From positions 5,739,512-5,803,511 of the forward strand of contig CM046350.1 of the NCBI GenBank assembly GCA_025403435.1: a stretch of DNA of 64,000 nucleotides, in the 5' to 3' direction. The stretch's first letter is position 1. Every line of letters begins with the position of its first letter. The position numbers and the translations under genes were made by a program. This document shows positions 33,894-46,495 of the stretch, in pieces. The notes beneath the pieces were generated by a model. It saw only the letters and a program-made list of their open reading frames with translations, was not told where the DNA came from and made no database searches. The stretch is from Artocarpus heterophyllus. Lineage: Eukaryota; Streptophyta; Magnoliopsida; Rosales; Moraceae.

Positions 33894-36704
33894 TGTAACA
33901 CCCCTATGTGGGGGTTAACAGTTTTAAATAAATAAAAATAATTTTAAATTTTAAATTATTTAAATCAATTAAATAATGCCCATGGGTCTTTAAACAACAA
34001 GAAAAATAAAAATAAACGTTTTAAATACAAACCACAGTTTTTAGTGTAGCACCAAATATATATAATTACAGTCATCATCACCATAGTACAATTCCCAAAT
34101 AACTTAACACAGCCATAAAAAAAATAATACAACTCTTACATGTTGTAGATAAGTTGTAATTAAACAGGGTCTTCTAACACGAAAACAGCAAGATTGTTTT
34201 CGCTTATTCCTCTTCAAATATGTTGCACTGAGTTCCACCTGAGATATGAAGATATGATAGGGATGAGCATCGACATGCCCAGTAGGGAAATCATGACTCA
34301 CCTTATGGTTTATCCATTACCACATTAAAAACTGCATGGTTAGTAGGTTACATCATATTCCAGATTATGAGGTTTATTATGATCACATCTTATGGATACC
34401 GTAGTTAATCATTACCAAGTGTCATAATTACACATTTATACAAATATTACCAATCATCATTGTTCCTAGGTATCCATGTTAAATTGAGTATCACTCAACT
34501 CATCGAAACCCAAATGGGCGTACTTGATCACCCTATAAACATTTCAAGGGTGTTCCGGTGAGGGGACATCAAGCCCCGAGTCCTCACCAAATCGATTCCT
34601 GTACAGTGTGTTCTGGGACTTTCAACCCAAGGAAGCGTCATCACCTTCCCCCTATTTTTCCTTTTAGGGTATTCGTGCCCAAGGACGTAACCGTCGCCCT
34701 TTTTACATCTCACTATTCCTTTGTATTCAATTTATATTTATAGAGTCAATTTCCTAACCATGCTTCTCAATTTATAACATATGTCAAATCATTATATTTA
34801 TCGCTATACAATATACATATTTTACAATATAAAACAATCAAATTTAATTTACCAAAACCTCACAAAAGATGAGTAATAGAATCCCTACCTTCAAAGCTTA
34901 ACAACAAACTTTTATTCTCGGAATTAATCAACGTTAGCTCCACACATCCTTGACCCTAAGGCATGCATAAGGACAATTAAAGCTAAAGCACAACGTATAA
35001 TCACATTCATAAGTGAATTATGTGTAAACCCGTCTACTAGTGCCATTAAAGTATTTTTATGCAATTGTTCTTTAAATACCAAGTAAACAATTTTTATCTT
35101 AAACGCAATATAAAATACATACAAGCAATTTTTATGTTTTAGTCTCTAATAAGAATTCATAAATCATTTAGGGTAGTATTGGAAAGGTTGTAAGACATTA
35201 AGAGACTAGAAGGTGAGCAAAGTTGGGTTTTTGGTTCAAGTTAACAGCTAGTATACCATGGCAACATGGTGGTATACTTTTGTAAAAAGACGGGTTCACT
35301 ATCTACAATTAACACACGGGTTAACATGTGGTTTACTTAAGATAGACGGGTGGTTTATTACCACTGGCAGGTTTACTAGTTTCTAATCCGAAAATTGAAA
35401 AATTCATAGAAATAAAAATACAACTCCGATTTAGGCTCATGATAGCTCATTGGAAAGCTTAGGATGTCTACTTTTTAAATATGCAAACCAATTTACAAAA
35501 TTCATTTTCATTTAACTCCAGAATTTTAAGAAATAGCCACTGCCCATAGAGGTATTATAAAGTTTATGGGATGTCAAATTTTTCTTTAACTTAAAGCATA
35601 TTATCCTTGTTTAAAATCTCAAAACCATTCCAAAATATGCAACATGCATTATATAATCAGAATAAACATATTCTCATGAGTTTTATACCAAAATCATTAT
35701 CAAATTATATCTCTAGCCTTTCTTGTAAATAATGATGAAAAGATGCTTAAGTTTGCTCTTCAGGCTCAATACTTTAAAACATCAATCATAAAGCTATGGA
35801 AACTAGTTTTTAACATTCCTAATATGTTTCTAACATTGTCATCAAACCAAAACAAAAGTTTATTTTGGGTTTAAGCACAAAACTCAAGTTTTTGTTCATA
35901 AATGTTTAAGGATGCATGTTAACATAACTAGAAATTTGCATAAATTTTGAACACAAAAATTATGCATTAAACTTGAACAAAACACAAACTAAAAACTAAG
36001 TTTGGATTAGAGAAAACTAACCTCAAAAATCCTTTGAAAAGCACCAAAGTTCGGGTTAACAATCAAGCTTGAATTAACTCTAAAACCGCCTCGATCATGG
36101 TTGGGAATTATAATTGTCTTGGCCACAAAGAGAGCTTTGTGCTCTATGTCTTTAGTTAGAAATTTGAAGTGAGAAAGGGAGAGAATGAGAACTAGAGAAG
36201 AAGGTGGTGATAGTTAAATAAAAAGATATCAAAATGCTTAAGAGGAATGGGATGTTTACGGGGGAAAGTTGTAAGAAGAAACAAAAGAGTCTTAAAGGAA
36301 AATATCATCTTGTCTCCCATGAAGATTTTTAGCAAATCATGCTAACATAATTGAGGGGACAATTGGAGTGAATTATAGAAGAAGATAAGGAAATAATTAA
36401 AGAGGTGGTTGAGAAAATATCTCCATGTCTTTTATGAATTGAGGGAAAATAATTCAATGTCCCCTTCGGATACCTTTAGCAAAATAAGAAGAAGGCTATA
36501 TAATTGAGCAATAATTTAGGGAGACAAGATTGGTAGAAGTGTTGGTAAATTTTGAATGTTTCTTAGGAAGACTTGGTAAGAAAATACTAAAGTGGTATTT
36601 TTTTTTTTTTTTTAATGATCGTAAACAACTTAGTAATTTTAAATAGTCACATTTTATTCATTAAATTTTACAAAATCATGCCCGTTAAAAATACGGGTGT
36701 TACA
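33894..36704 (-). repeat. 5' LTR of the Gypsy element
   Basis: 2,811 bp, the partner of 26176-28989. The divergent block falls at 35742-36031. Confidence 0.95.
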
Positions 36705-37029
36705 ATAAATATCTCTATTTTTTTTTCCTCCAAAGTTGTTAATTTACTTTAAACAACTTTCAAGTAAAGCCCCTGTTTAGTATGATGTTCCAAGCTTGCT
36801 ACTGAATCTAGGCAAACTCTAATTTTTCTAAACTGTTCTAGAGACCGTTTGAAACATTTTTTGAATCAAAGCATTTTGGTTCAGACTTATAATATGTTTG
36901 ACACACTGGTTTGGACCAAAACTTTTAGTTCAAACACCAAAAAATATGAGAACTTTACATGGCAACTATTTTTTTTGCTTTATGTTGTAACGTGTGAGAG
37001 AATAACACTGTTCTTAGTTTAAACTTACA

Positions 37030-37950
37030 AGGTGAGGATGGAGAGTGTGGGGGTGGAGACTTGTAGTAGTATGTTGGCGGTGGTGGAGACTCGTAAACAT
37101 ATTTAAGAGATGGTGTAGGTGCTGACTTGTAGTAATATATGGATGGAGGTGGACATTTATAAACATATTTGGTAATGGTGGATGTTGCGAAATTAATGCG
37201 ATAAAAACAAAGAACAAAAACACGCAGAGAATTTACGTGGAAACCCAAAACGGGAAAAACCACGGGCATAGGAGAAGAAAATCACTAAACTCTTGAAAAT
37301 TACAATGGAGGCGCTAAGGAGGCTCAAAATTCGCTAATGATTAAGCCATAACACAATACATCATATATATAGGTATAGGCAAAACCTTAGGGGCCCAAAA
37401 ACATAAACTAAACTACCAAACAACAACGGTTTGTACCGCGGGGGCAGAGCACCCACACCCCCGGCGAGATTAATGGTGGGCTACTGGATCGGGCCTATTG
37501 GCTCAATCCCTCCGCTACCACCACAGATCTCATGAAAAATTTTACTTTTGTTTTTCACCACAATTTGTCGCACCCTGAGCTTTTCAGGTCGGGCCAAACT
37601 GAATTCGTGTCACTATACTCTAACAGTGGAGGTGATGACTTGTAGTATGTGAGTGGAGGTGGCGATTTGTAAACATATTTAGGAGATGGCAAAGGTGGTC
37701 AATTGTAGTAGTAAACAGGTGGAGGTGGAGACGTATAAATGTATTTTAGAGGTGAAAGCCGCAAGAGACTTGTAAACGTAAGGAGGTGGCAGTGAGGACC
37801 TATAAACATAAGTTGGAGCTGGTGGAGGTGGCGACTTGTAGAAGTAAACTAATGGTGGTGGGGACTTGTAATAGTAAGGGGGCGAATAAGCAAGAGTTGG
37901 TGGTGGTGGGAACTTGTAGTAGTAGACCGGTGGTGGTGGTGTTCTCACAA
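37030..37950 (-). pseudogene. Extensin-like repeat region, interrupted
   Basis: Minus-strand frames carry typical extensin units: TPPPPVYYYKFPPPP, YYYKSPPPLVYFYKSPPPP, YVYKSPP-type, and after an insertion YVYESPPPPTYYYKSPPP. Extensins are secreted hydroxyproline-rich cell-wall proteins, with Ser-Pro(n) glycosylated and Tyr-x-Tyr cross-linked. No signal peptide precedes the repeats. Frameshifts occur within the right block (~37690-37760), and a 433-bp solo LTR splits the array at 37193-37625. It is probably a fragment of a lost extensin gene. Its distance from any start codon with a leader argues against function. Confidence 0.85.
37193..37625 (-). mobile_element. Copia-type solo LTR, 433 bp
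   Basis: TGTTG...TAACA boundaries with perfect 5-bp GTGGA duplications (37188-37192 and 37626-37630). On the minus strand it begins TGTTAGAGTATAGTGACACG and contains GGTTTTTCCCGTTTTGGG and TTTCCACGTAAA, a combination common in plant Copia LTRs. There is no internal region, so it arose by LTR-LTR recombination. Confidence 0.9.
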
Positions 37951-39482
37951 AATTTTAAATTGCTATAATATTTTAAATTTAAATCTTTGATACAAATTGG
38001 CTTCCCATTGGAGCATTAGGCTTTGTAATTCTGTAGCTAATAAGCCTCAAATGGCTTTGTCGCCTGTTTGTTAGTGGCTGTTTAAGAAGTTTGTGAGGAT
38101 ATTGCCTTGATTCAATGCAATCCCAATTTCATTTCAAAAAATAAAGAAATGAATAAAACGGAAACTTTTACAAATAAGTTTAAGAATGGCAAAACATCAA
38201 TTCCGTTCTCCGGGTTGATCTGTAAACTTCACGTAGTTCGCAATAAATAAGAATAGCCAGACTACATGTACTAATGCAACAACGTAATCATAGATCAGTC
38301 AATCAATCCTAACAAGAGCAAAAAGTTACAAAGAGAACCACCAGAACCGCGTTAACATACACTAGAATCGCTCTACAATCAAAACCAAAAGCAAAAAATT
38401 ACTCGAGAGGATTAGAAAGAGAACGTGCACGTCAAGGAAAGGCAACAAAACAACCCAAAGGGGCAGTCGGATTGCTGCCTAGTAGTCAATAAGTGGTTCT
38501 TAACAATGGCGGTTCGTCCATAGATTTCCAATTCTAAACAGAAGATCAACTAGGCTTTTTGAATAATGGGACAATCAATTAGGTTTTTTGAATAATCAGA
38601 CATTTGGTTTTGTTTTTAAAATAATTAAAAATGTTTTTATTTAAAAAAAATTGAAAGTTATAATGTGGGTATTTTTTAAATTTTTGTTTAAAAAAATATG
38701 TAAAATATTTTAAAAACGAAACAAAAGGGCATCTTTTTTCCCGGAAATTCTCTTCATCTCCCCTTTTTCAGCAAGAAAACAAAAAAGGTACAAGAAAAAG
38801 ATCCTAACTTTTCGAATACTTCGGCGTAGCACAACCAGAGCTAGGGTTTGCGAATCCGCGTCGCTGCAGTACCCAGATTGCGATTAAACCTCTCAATCGA
38901 CAAGAATCGCAAAGAAAGATTCAAAATTTACGTCGCAATCGAGACACTGATTTTTGGGGTCCAAATTGGGTGAGGAAGAGAGAGGAAGGTGGGTCTGTGA
39001 GAGACTAGGGGTATGTTTGTTTTACGTGAAGAAAAGTCAGAGGGAGAAGATTTGGTCAAAGGGATTGTTGGGACAAAAAACAGTGATGGGAAACGCGTCG
39101 TGTCGTATGAGAGAGAGAGAGAGAGAGAGAGAGGTGGGCTATGAATCCTGATTGATCATCTTTACCACCTTCGCAGAAATGAAAGCAAAAAAAAAAAGGG
39201 ACCAAACGGGACAGGAGAGAGAGACATAGAGAGAGACAGAAGGGAGACTCTACGCTGGCTTCAAAGGTTGGGCTTTATTTGGGTGATTTGATTGATTTAG
39301 GGAGAAAGAAAGAATCTTTTCCTTGCCCTTTTGGACAGGAGCTGTCTTGGGAGGAGAGAGGGAGAGAGGGACAGAGATTGTGTTGAATTGGAACTGTGAA
39401 TTGTTGTATCATTAGAAGCATAGCTCAACTACAATGGAGCATGTGGGCCCATAGAAGGTATCATCGCTTTGACCCTTTGAGG
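37951..39482. other. Intergenic with promoter-like stretch
   Basis: No gene is supported. At ~38820-39380 the sequence becomes GC-richer, with a telobox-like CTAGGGTTT at ~38850 and many GA tracts, as in plant gene 5' regions. No convincing coding exon follows. Confidence 0.4.
39109..39134. repeat. (GA)n microsatellite
   Basis: An uninterrupted run of about 12 GA units. Confidence 0.95.
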
Positions 39483-40077
39483 TAGGGTCGGTAATACGGG
39501 TTGCGACACGATGATACGACACGAATCCGACACGTTTTTTTACGGGTTAGTGTCGAAAAATTTGACCACGGGTCATTTTAGTGTCGACCCGAAACTGACC
39601 CGTCAAAAAACGGGTCGTGTTGACAGGTCGTGTTTGGGTCAACCCGTCTGATACTAAAATGACCCGTTTCTGACCCGTATTTAATTAATTAACTTTTAAA
39701 AAATTAATATTATTTCATATATAATATAAGCTCTTAAAATATCAAATCCTACCTCTCTTATCACTCATCTTCTTGTTAAAGTGGTATGAAACTCTTCTAA
39801 TTTTATTTTTTTTTAATATTATATATATTAATGTGGGCGGGTTAGAGGCGGGTTACGGGTCAAAATCGGGTTACGGGTTATTATTTTTTAACACTGTGCA
39901 TAAGAAACGGGTTGACACGGGTCGGGTTCGTGTCAACCCGTATCAAAACGGGTCGGGTTAGGGTTGAGAATTCTCAACCCGTTCGGGTCACGGGTCGGGT
40001 TAATGTCGACCTAATTTTATAAAAATTAACTCCAACCCAACACGAACCCGACCCGCAAACCCGTTTTGCCACCCCTA
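39483..40077. mobile_element. Non-autonomous hAT element, 595 bp
   Basis: A perfect 8-bp duplication CTTTGAGG flanks it (39475-39482 and 40078-40085). The ends TAGGGTCGGTAATACGGGTT and, inverted, TAGGGGTGGCAAAACGGGTT form terminal repeats. Both arms are packed with ACCCGT/GGGTCGGGTT strings in both orientations. No transposase is present. An 8-bp TSD with TA(G)GG...CCCTA ends is diagnostic of hAT. Confidence 0.93.
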
Positions 40078-40085
40078 CTTTGAGG

Positions 40086-40561
40086 TCCTTGGGATAACGG
40101 TGACAAGGCCTTAGGCCCAGCTCAATATCCCACATTCTCCAAAAAAAAAAAAAAAGAAAAAGAGATATATTTGCTAGGATGTGTAAATTAGTACCACACT
40201 ATTAGACCATGGAAATACTAATAATAATGTTATATTTGTCATTAAAAAGGATAAACATAGCATGTTATATTTTTGCTATTTGTCATAAATATTAAACTTT
40301 AAAATTTATAAAAGTAAACTTTTAACATTAAAATAGTTAAAAAGTAAGAATATTGTAATTATTAAAGCAAAAAAGTTAACCAACCAACTAATAGAAATCA
40401 AATGTCAAATTTACTATATGTTAAATTTTGTGACAAATTAATCATAAAGTTTAGCATATGATAAATTTAGCATTAAAAATAGCATTGAAAAGTAGAATTT
40501 AAACTGTAGCATGTGCTATACTGTTGTTTGCTTCAGATTGTAGCAAGTAAAAATTTTATAA
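40086..40561. other. Intergenic
   Basis: AT-rich spacer with nothing recognisable. Confidence 0.5.
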
Positions 40562-40734
40562 GGTGTTTAACCGGATAGTTAGAATCGTTGTTTAGAACTG
40601 TTTTTATTGTAACATATGAGGGCTTTATACTGTAGCGATTTTTTTAATTATTACTATAGCATATGAAAGCTTTATACTGTTTATAATCAAGAAAGTGATT
40701 CGAGCTGTAGTTCGGACTGACTTGCCAAACACAC
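40562..40734. mobile_element. Small MITE, family 1 copy
   Basis: GGTGTTTAACCGG at the left and TTGCCAAACACAC at the right. The interior ACTATAGCATATGAAAG and GAAAGTGATTCGAG match the 25251 copy in order. Confidence 0.7.
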
Positions 40735-41443
40735 TATTACTTCCTAAACAATCTCTCGAAATATTGGCCAAGTTTGTAGTTCATTATGCACATTACCCAT
40801 AAAAGTATAATTTAATGGGGGTGAAGCCTAGAAATGCCACGAAGGCAAGAAGGCATTCTTATCCCTACAGTCATAAACTCGTAGGGTACAATAGTCACTT
40901 ATAGAGTGTTTGGCCAGTGGTGGGAATCATTTTTACAGTAGCATGTGAGAGCTTTATACGATAATAACTTTTTTTCTTTTTATTGTAGCATGCGATAGCT
41001 TTATATTGTTTATAATCAAATTTGTGGTTCACACTACCTTTATATTGATGACGTGGTCATTAGTTAGTGAGTCAGAGTCTTGTTGGTATGTTGGCATTAT
41101 CATTGATGCTGACTAGATTGTAATGACCAATTATGTGATTGATTCCTTTTAATAGTTGTATCGATGAGTATAATAGAATATATAGGGATCTTATAAATAA
41201 AAGAGAGTAAGATAGAATGAAAATAAGCCAAAAGGAAGCTGAATAAGACTTCTTGTACTCAAGAAAGAGGGACAGTTCTAGTTTTGGGTGTTATTCTCAT
41301 CAATAAAAGAATTCATTCAGTTCTTGGTTCTGTTGTTCTGTTTTTTTTTTTTCTTTTGGTGTTTGGTAAATTCTTATTTTAGTTGAACTCGTGTCCTGGG
41401 AAGTTCACAACAAATTGGCATCAGACTTTGTCACGTATCAAGG

Positions 41444-43959
41444 ATGGGCTCCATAAAGTTCGATATCGAGAAGGTCATAGGGAAGAATGATTTTGGGTTA
41501 TGGCAACTCCAGATGAGGGCGATTCTGGTACAACAAGGACTAGAGGATGCTTTATGTGGTGAAAACTCCCTCTCATCGAATCTGACGGATGAGAAGAAGA
41601 AGCAAATTCTTGAGAAGGCACACAGCTTGATTATCCTCTGCTTGGGTGATAAAGTCTTGCAAGAAGTATCGAAGGAGAAATCTGCAGCAGAGATATGGAA
41701 GAAACTAGAAAATCTGTATTTGACGAATCCTTGGCGAATCGACTTCTCTTGAAACAAAAGCTCTACACTGTTAAAATGCCTCCTGGAAAAACTATCAAAG
41801 AGCATCTTGATGATTTCAATAAGCTTATCTTGGATTTGGAGAATATCGACATCAAAATAGAGGATGAAGACCAGGTGTTACTTCTCCTCAAATCTCTTCC
41901 AAACACATATGAAACCCTATCAGATACTCTGATATATGGTCGAGACTCTCTGACCTTGGAAGAGGTTCATACTGCACTTATGTCTAAAGAATTCAAGAAG
42001 AAGACAAAGGCGGAGACATCAAGTGATTTTTCTGGTGAAGGTCTACTTGCTGATGGTCAAACTGTTAGGAGGGACTTCAAAGAAAGGTACAAGTCTTGAT
42101 CAAAATAAAGACCAAGACAGAAGTGTTTCACTTGTCATCATGAAGGGCATTTTAAAAGGGATTGCCTTGAAAGGAAGAAAAAAAGAGACCAACTAAGAAG
42201 ATACAAGAAGATGGAGATGCTGACATTGTCTTTGAAGGATATGAAAGTGCAGAGGTATTGACTGTTTTAGAAACTAATTTAGAAAATGAATGGATTCCTG
42301 ACTCTGGTTGTTCTTTTCATATGACACCAAACGAGTCGTGGATGAATGGGTACCAAAAACATGAATTTGGACAAGTCTTGATGGGAAACAATAAATCTTG
42401 CAAGGTTCTTGGAATGGGCACAGTGGTGATCTTCATGGCAGACGGTTGTGAAAGAAAAATTCAAAATGTAAGGCACGTTCCTGAGTTGAAAAGGAACTTA
42501 ATCTCACTGGGAATGCTTGACTCAGAAGGTTTCAGTTCAAAGCTGAAAATGGTTGCTTAAAGGTTCTAAAGGGGTCAACAGTTTTTATGAAGGGCTTAAG
42601 AGTCAATGGTCTCTATGTTCTGCAAGGAAAAATTGTAGTTGGGTCAACTTTAATGGCTTCAAAAGAACCATTTGATTATACCTCTCTTTGGCATTATAGG
42701 CTTGCCTATGTCAGTGAGAGGGGGCTTCAAGAACTCAGCAGGCAAGGACTTCTAGACAAAGGGAAGCTTGGAAAGTTGGATTTTTGTGAACATTGTGTCT
42801 ATGGTAAATCCTGTAGAGTAAAGTTTGGTACGATAAACATAGCACTAAGGGAACCTTAGACTATCTGCACTCTGACTTGTGGGGGCCTTCTAGGGTTATA
42901 TCACTAGGAGGAGCTAAGTATTTTATGTCTACAATTGATGACTTTTCCCATAGAGTGTGGTATTTTGAAAAATAAAAGTGATGCACTGGGAATTTTGATC
43001 AATGGGTAGTGCTAATGGAAAACAAAACAGGAAAGAAAGTTAAAAGATTAAGGACTGGCAATGGCTTTGAATAAATTTCACAGCTACTGTGTTTCAAAGG
43101 GCATTTCAAAGCAACATACTGTCAGTGGTACACCTCAACAGAATGGTCTTGCTGAAAGATTAAACATGACCATTCTTGAGAGAGTGAGATGCATGTTGTC
43201 TGTTTCAGGACTACCCAAATCCTTTTAGGTTGAGGCAGTCAAAATTGCCTGCTATCTCATTAATAGGTTTCCTTCCACTGCAATTCAGTTCAAGACACCA
43301 CTCGAGAAGTGGTCAGGCCAACTAGGGAGGTATGATCATCTCAAGGTTTTTGGTTGTGTTGCTTATGCACACCAAAAACAAGGGAAGCTTGAACCAAGAG
43401 CCCAAAAATGTATTTTATGGGTTATCCAAAAGGTATGAAAGGCTATAGACTATGCAGCTGAACCAAGAGCCCAAAAATGTATTTTTATGGGTTATCCAGA
43501 AGGTGTGAAAGGATATAGACTGTGGAGTTTGGGTGTTGGCAAACCTAAAATGATCATTAGTCGTGATGTAGTTTTCAATGAGACACAATCTTATAAAGAT
43601 TTAAAGCTTATTAGAGAAGTCAATCAAGCTTGCAAGCAGATGAGGATCTTGAGCTGAAGGTGGAGCCTGTGATTAGTGATAATGTCATGAATAGGGAATT
43701 TAGCACTAGTTTTCATCCTAGCAGGGAGGATGGACAACCTCAGCAATATAATTTGGCAAGGTACAAATAGAGGAGGGAAATTGGACCTCTAGACAGGTTT
43801 GGCTATGCTGATTATATAGCATTTGCACTTAATATAGCTTTAGATCTTGCTGCCCTAAAAGCTATGAGCATGCAATGAGTTGTCCAGATAAGGACAAGTG
43901 GTATAAGGCAATGTGTGAGGAAATGGAGTTGTTGAAGAGGAACCATACATAGGAGCTAG
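41444..43959 (+). pseudogene. Copia A gag, protease, integrase and start of RT (decayed)
   Basis: Starts MGSIKFDIEKVIGKNDFGLW, a UBN2-type Copia gag, with a frameshift near 41740 and a second gag part (LLLKQKLYTVKMPPG). The CCHC knuckle CFTCHHEGHFKRDC lies near 42127. The protease motif WIPDSGCSFHM is at ~42292. The pre-integrase zinc region (LWHYRLAYVSERGLQEL...CEHCVYGKSC) is at ~42690-42820. The integrase is badly decayed and contains a 69-bp tandem duplication. The RT begins near 43870 (CPDKDKWYKAM), is stopped by TAG at 43950-43952 in place of Trp, and is cut by Copia B at 43959. Confidence 0.9.
43390..43527 (+). repeat. ~69-bp tandem duplication in Copia A integrase
   Basis: TGAACCAAGAGCCCAAAAAT and about 50 following bases occur at 43390-43458 and again from 43459, with a few substitutions and one T indel. 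This repeats the KGYRL-type integrase segment. Confidence 0.9.
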
Positions 43960-45983
43960 TGTTAGATATGTATGCCCTAAGGAGTAAAAATATAATACAT
44001 TTTTAGAGACATTTTTATCAATAAAGAATTTATTCATTTATATATACCAAATCTTGTCCTCTTTATATTCATATTTGTTGAATGTATGTTAAGCAAATAG
44101 TAGTCTGAGACTGTCGGTCTAAACCTTTAAGAATTAGGCATATGATGGACTGAATATGCAGAAGACACGATTCTTAAGATGACAGTCTAAAACATAAGAT
44201 CCATAATCGAGGGAATAAAGTTGGGCGCTTTATTCATGCAAAGATTGTTATGTTGTCTATATCCTTATAGGGAGATGGTTTGTCTTGACCATCGGAGTTG
44301 GACTCCGTGAATAGAAACATTGGCACGTTGTCATAGGTGACGATATGTTGGATCAGGACACAAAGTGAATTGATTTGGATTAATAATTCTATCTTGGTAA
44401 ATCGATTCACTTTAGACAATCATTTGTATTGTATCTTAATCCTGAGATGGATAGTGGGCCCGTTGTCTCGATTTTTGTCTTTTGATGTACCAAAGGGTGA
44501 CTTTCACATCTCAATAGTGGTATGCATGCTGGAACGTTAGAGGCATGACTCTTGATAGCGTAGACTTGTTATTCATAGATGTGGAATCCATAGCTCCTCT
44601 TTAGGAGTAAGGATATCCTCTTATATGCGTTATCCTGTAATTGAAAAACTAGAGCGCTCAACCATTTGGATACATAGGTGTAACCGAATGGTATACTATC
44701 TTTAGATGGTAAGCTTTCTAATGGTGAGATAATGGAACGTAAGATAAAAATAATCGAGAAGGTAAGACAGAACTTGTCCTTAAGCCAATTATGGATTATC
44801 ATATGGGGATACGATACACTATGATATGTCATGGAGACTTAGCCATACGGGCTTCGTAATTCTATAAAATTCGAGAGTGCAGCTCCTAGCTTTTAGTGAA
44901 ATAGCGTTAGAGTTGATAATTGTGAAATATATATATGGGATATTGGGTTTCATAATTATTGTGAGCTTGAACTTTACAGGTCCATTTTGGTCCCCTTTGC
45001 TAACTCACAAAATCCTGTAACGATACGGCGTGCTTTTTCAATAATTGGGGACTTATGTCGGATTTATCGGATTGGTTTAAAATTTGAAAGAATCAAATAA
45101 TTCATGTCTGTTTATTAGTTGAATTAATTTGGTAATAAAATTAATTTAAGATAAACTTGTTGAATTATTGGGATCGGATAGTTCTTATCTGTTTATCAGT
45201 TGATTTAATTGGATAAATTAAATCAAGATAAACTTGTAGAATTATTGTGAATTGATTTATTTTCTTAGAGATTATCTTGATAAAGTTTTTTTTGATCAGA
45301 TAACTTCTCTATTGGGTTATTTGAATCAAAACTGAGACTTTATCCTATAGAATCTCGGGTGAAAAATAAAAGATTCATAGAGATATTTACGCGGCAGTTC
45401 GGCCTGTCGATCTACGTGTTTGGCCTGCCGATGGGGCCTGTTCGGCCTGCCGATCAGCGAGAGATAAGATTACGCGTTTTTACGTAGATCTTATTAGATA
45501 TTGATCCGAACTTGATTCTGTTTCGAGTTTTTGAGACCTAATCTAATAAGGACTAACCCTAGGACCAATCGCTATATAAAGGGAGTAAGTCTCATGAGTT
45601 ACTTAGATCAATTGGGAGATTAAGAGTGATACTCTTCTGGTGAGCATCTGAAAACTCTCTGAGAGCTTTTGTTCACAAATCACGAACACTAGCTTTGGGT
45701 TCTCTCGATTGGTTGGAAGGAGAGTCATCAGTGGAAAAGCTATACGTGTGAGCCCACACTCACTCTGGTTGTGGATAGAGAATAACAAAGAAGACCAGTT
45801 GGTTGAGGCTATTCTGGAACGTTACTTCTCTTCACAGGTTGTGGAGGTTCTATGGTATACAAATGTTAGTAAGATCTGTTTAATTTATACATATAGCATG
45901 TCAAACTTGTGTTTTGGAAAAATACTCTGATGTTAAAATTTTAAAAATTCCCGTTACGCACCTCACACTATTTTTTTCCAACA
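43960..45983 (+). repeat. 5' LTR of Copia B with TATA box
   Basis: CCAAT at ~45565 and CTATATAAAG at 45572-45581 place transcription start near 45605, so U3 is about 1.6 kb. GC-rich GGCCTGCCGAT motifs lie 110-185 bp upstream of the TATA box. An AATAAAG occurs near 44025. Confidence 0.9.
45391..45465 (+). repeat. GTTCGGCCTGCCGATC motif cluster in Copia B U3
   Basis: Three copies (GTTCGGCCTGTCGATC, TTTGGCCTGCCGATGG, GTTCGGCCTGCCGATC) occur in an otherwise AT-rich LTR. The right LTR has the same cluster near 55905-55965 with more mutations. Confidence 0.8.
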
Positions 45984-46495
45984 ATTGGTATCAGAGCCGT
46001 GGTTTTTACATAAATTTACGAGTTTGTGATCATACTATATGTATAAATTTTGTGATCTTTATCTCTCCTATGCTTGAATTTAATTTTATAGAGAGTTGGC
46101 ACTCTAGGTTTCTATATAATTATATGTTGTCATGGATTATGTGGTGAATGTTCATTAATTAATTATGGTTGATTAAATTGTTATTTAATTAATTATTAAT
46201 TAATTAATTTATGCCGATTATGGTTCCTTAGAAGTTAGAATATGTATCTAGGTTTTTCATGTAATTAGATGGTGAACTATCATCTCCGTCTAAGAATTAT
46301 TGTTTAATTTTAAATTCGCAAGAATTTTGTAATTAAGTAATTATTCAGAGAAGAGGGATCTAGAAAGCGGATTTAGAATATGGATAATGGCGCACCCAGG
46401 TGTTTCCCGAGTCTCTAATTTTATGTATTTGAATTGTTGAAAATAAAATTGATGAATTACATTAAAATTGTATTTTTTGGAATGGAGATTTCTGC

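Larger units (their letters stand above)
26176..36704 (-). mobile_element. Ty3/Gypsy chromovirus retrotransposon, Tekay/Del-like, 10.5 kb, minus strand
   Basis: Both 2.8-kb LTRs begin TGTAACACCCC and end GGGTGTTACA, and perfect ATAAA target duplications flank the element (26171-26175 and 36705-36709). The element reads right to left: 5' LTR, PBS, gag-protease-RT-RNase H-integrase-chromodomain, PPT, 3' LTR. Domain order (integrase after RNase H) defines Gypsy, and the C-terminal chromodomain places it among chromoviruses. The LTRs are almost identical, suggesting recent insertion, yet the coding region has two in-frame stops and one frameshift. Confidence 0.95.

Noticed and set aside
41046..41409. 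Copia A LTR limits set at TGATGACG...TTCACA
   Set aside because: These limits give no target duplication. Setting them at TATTGATG...CAACA yields a perfect CTTTA TSD and a PBS at the usual spacing.
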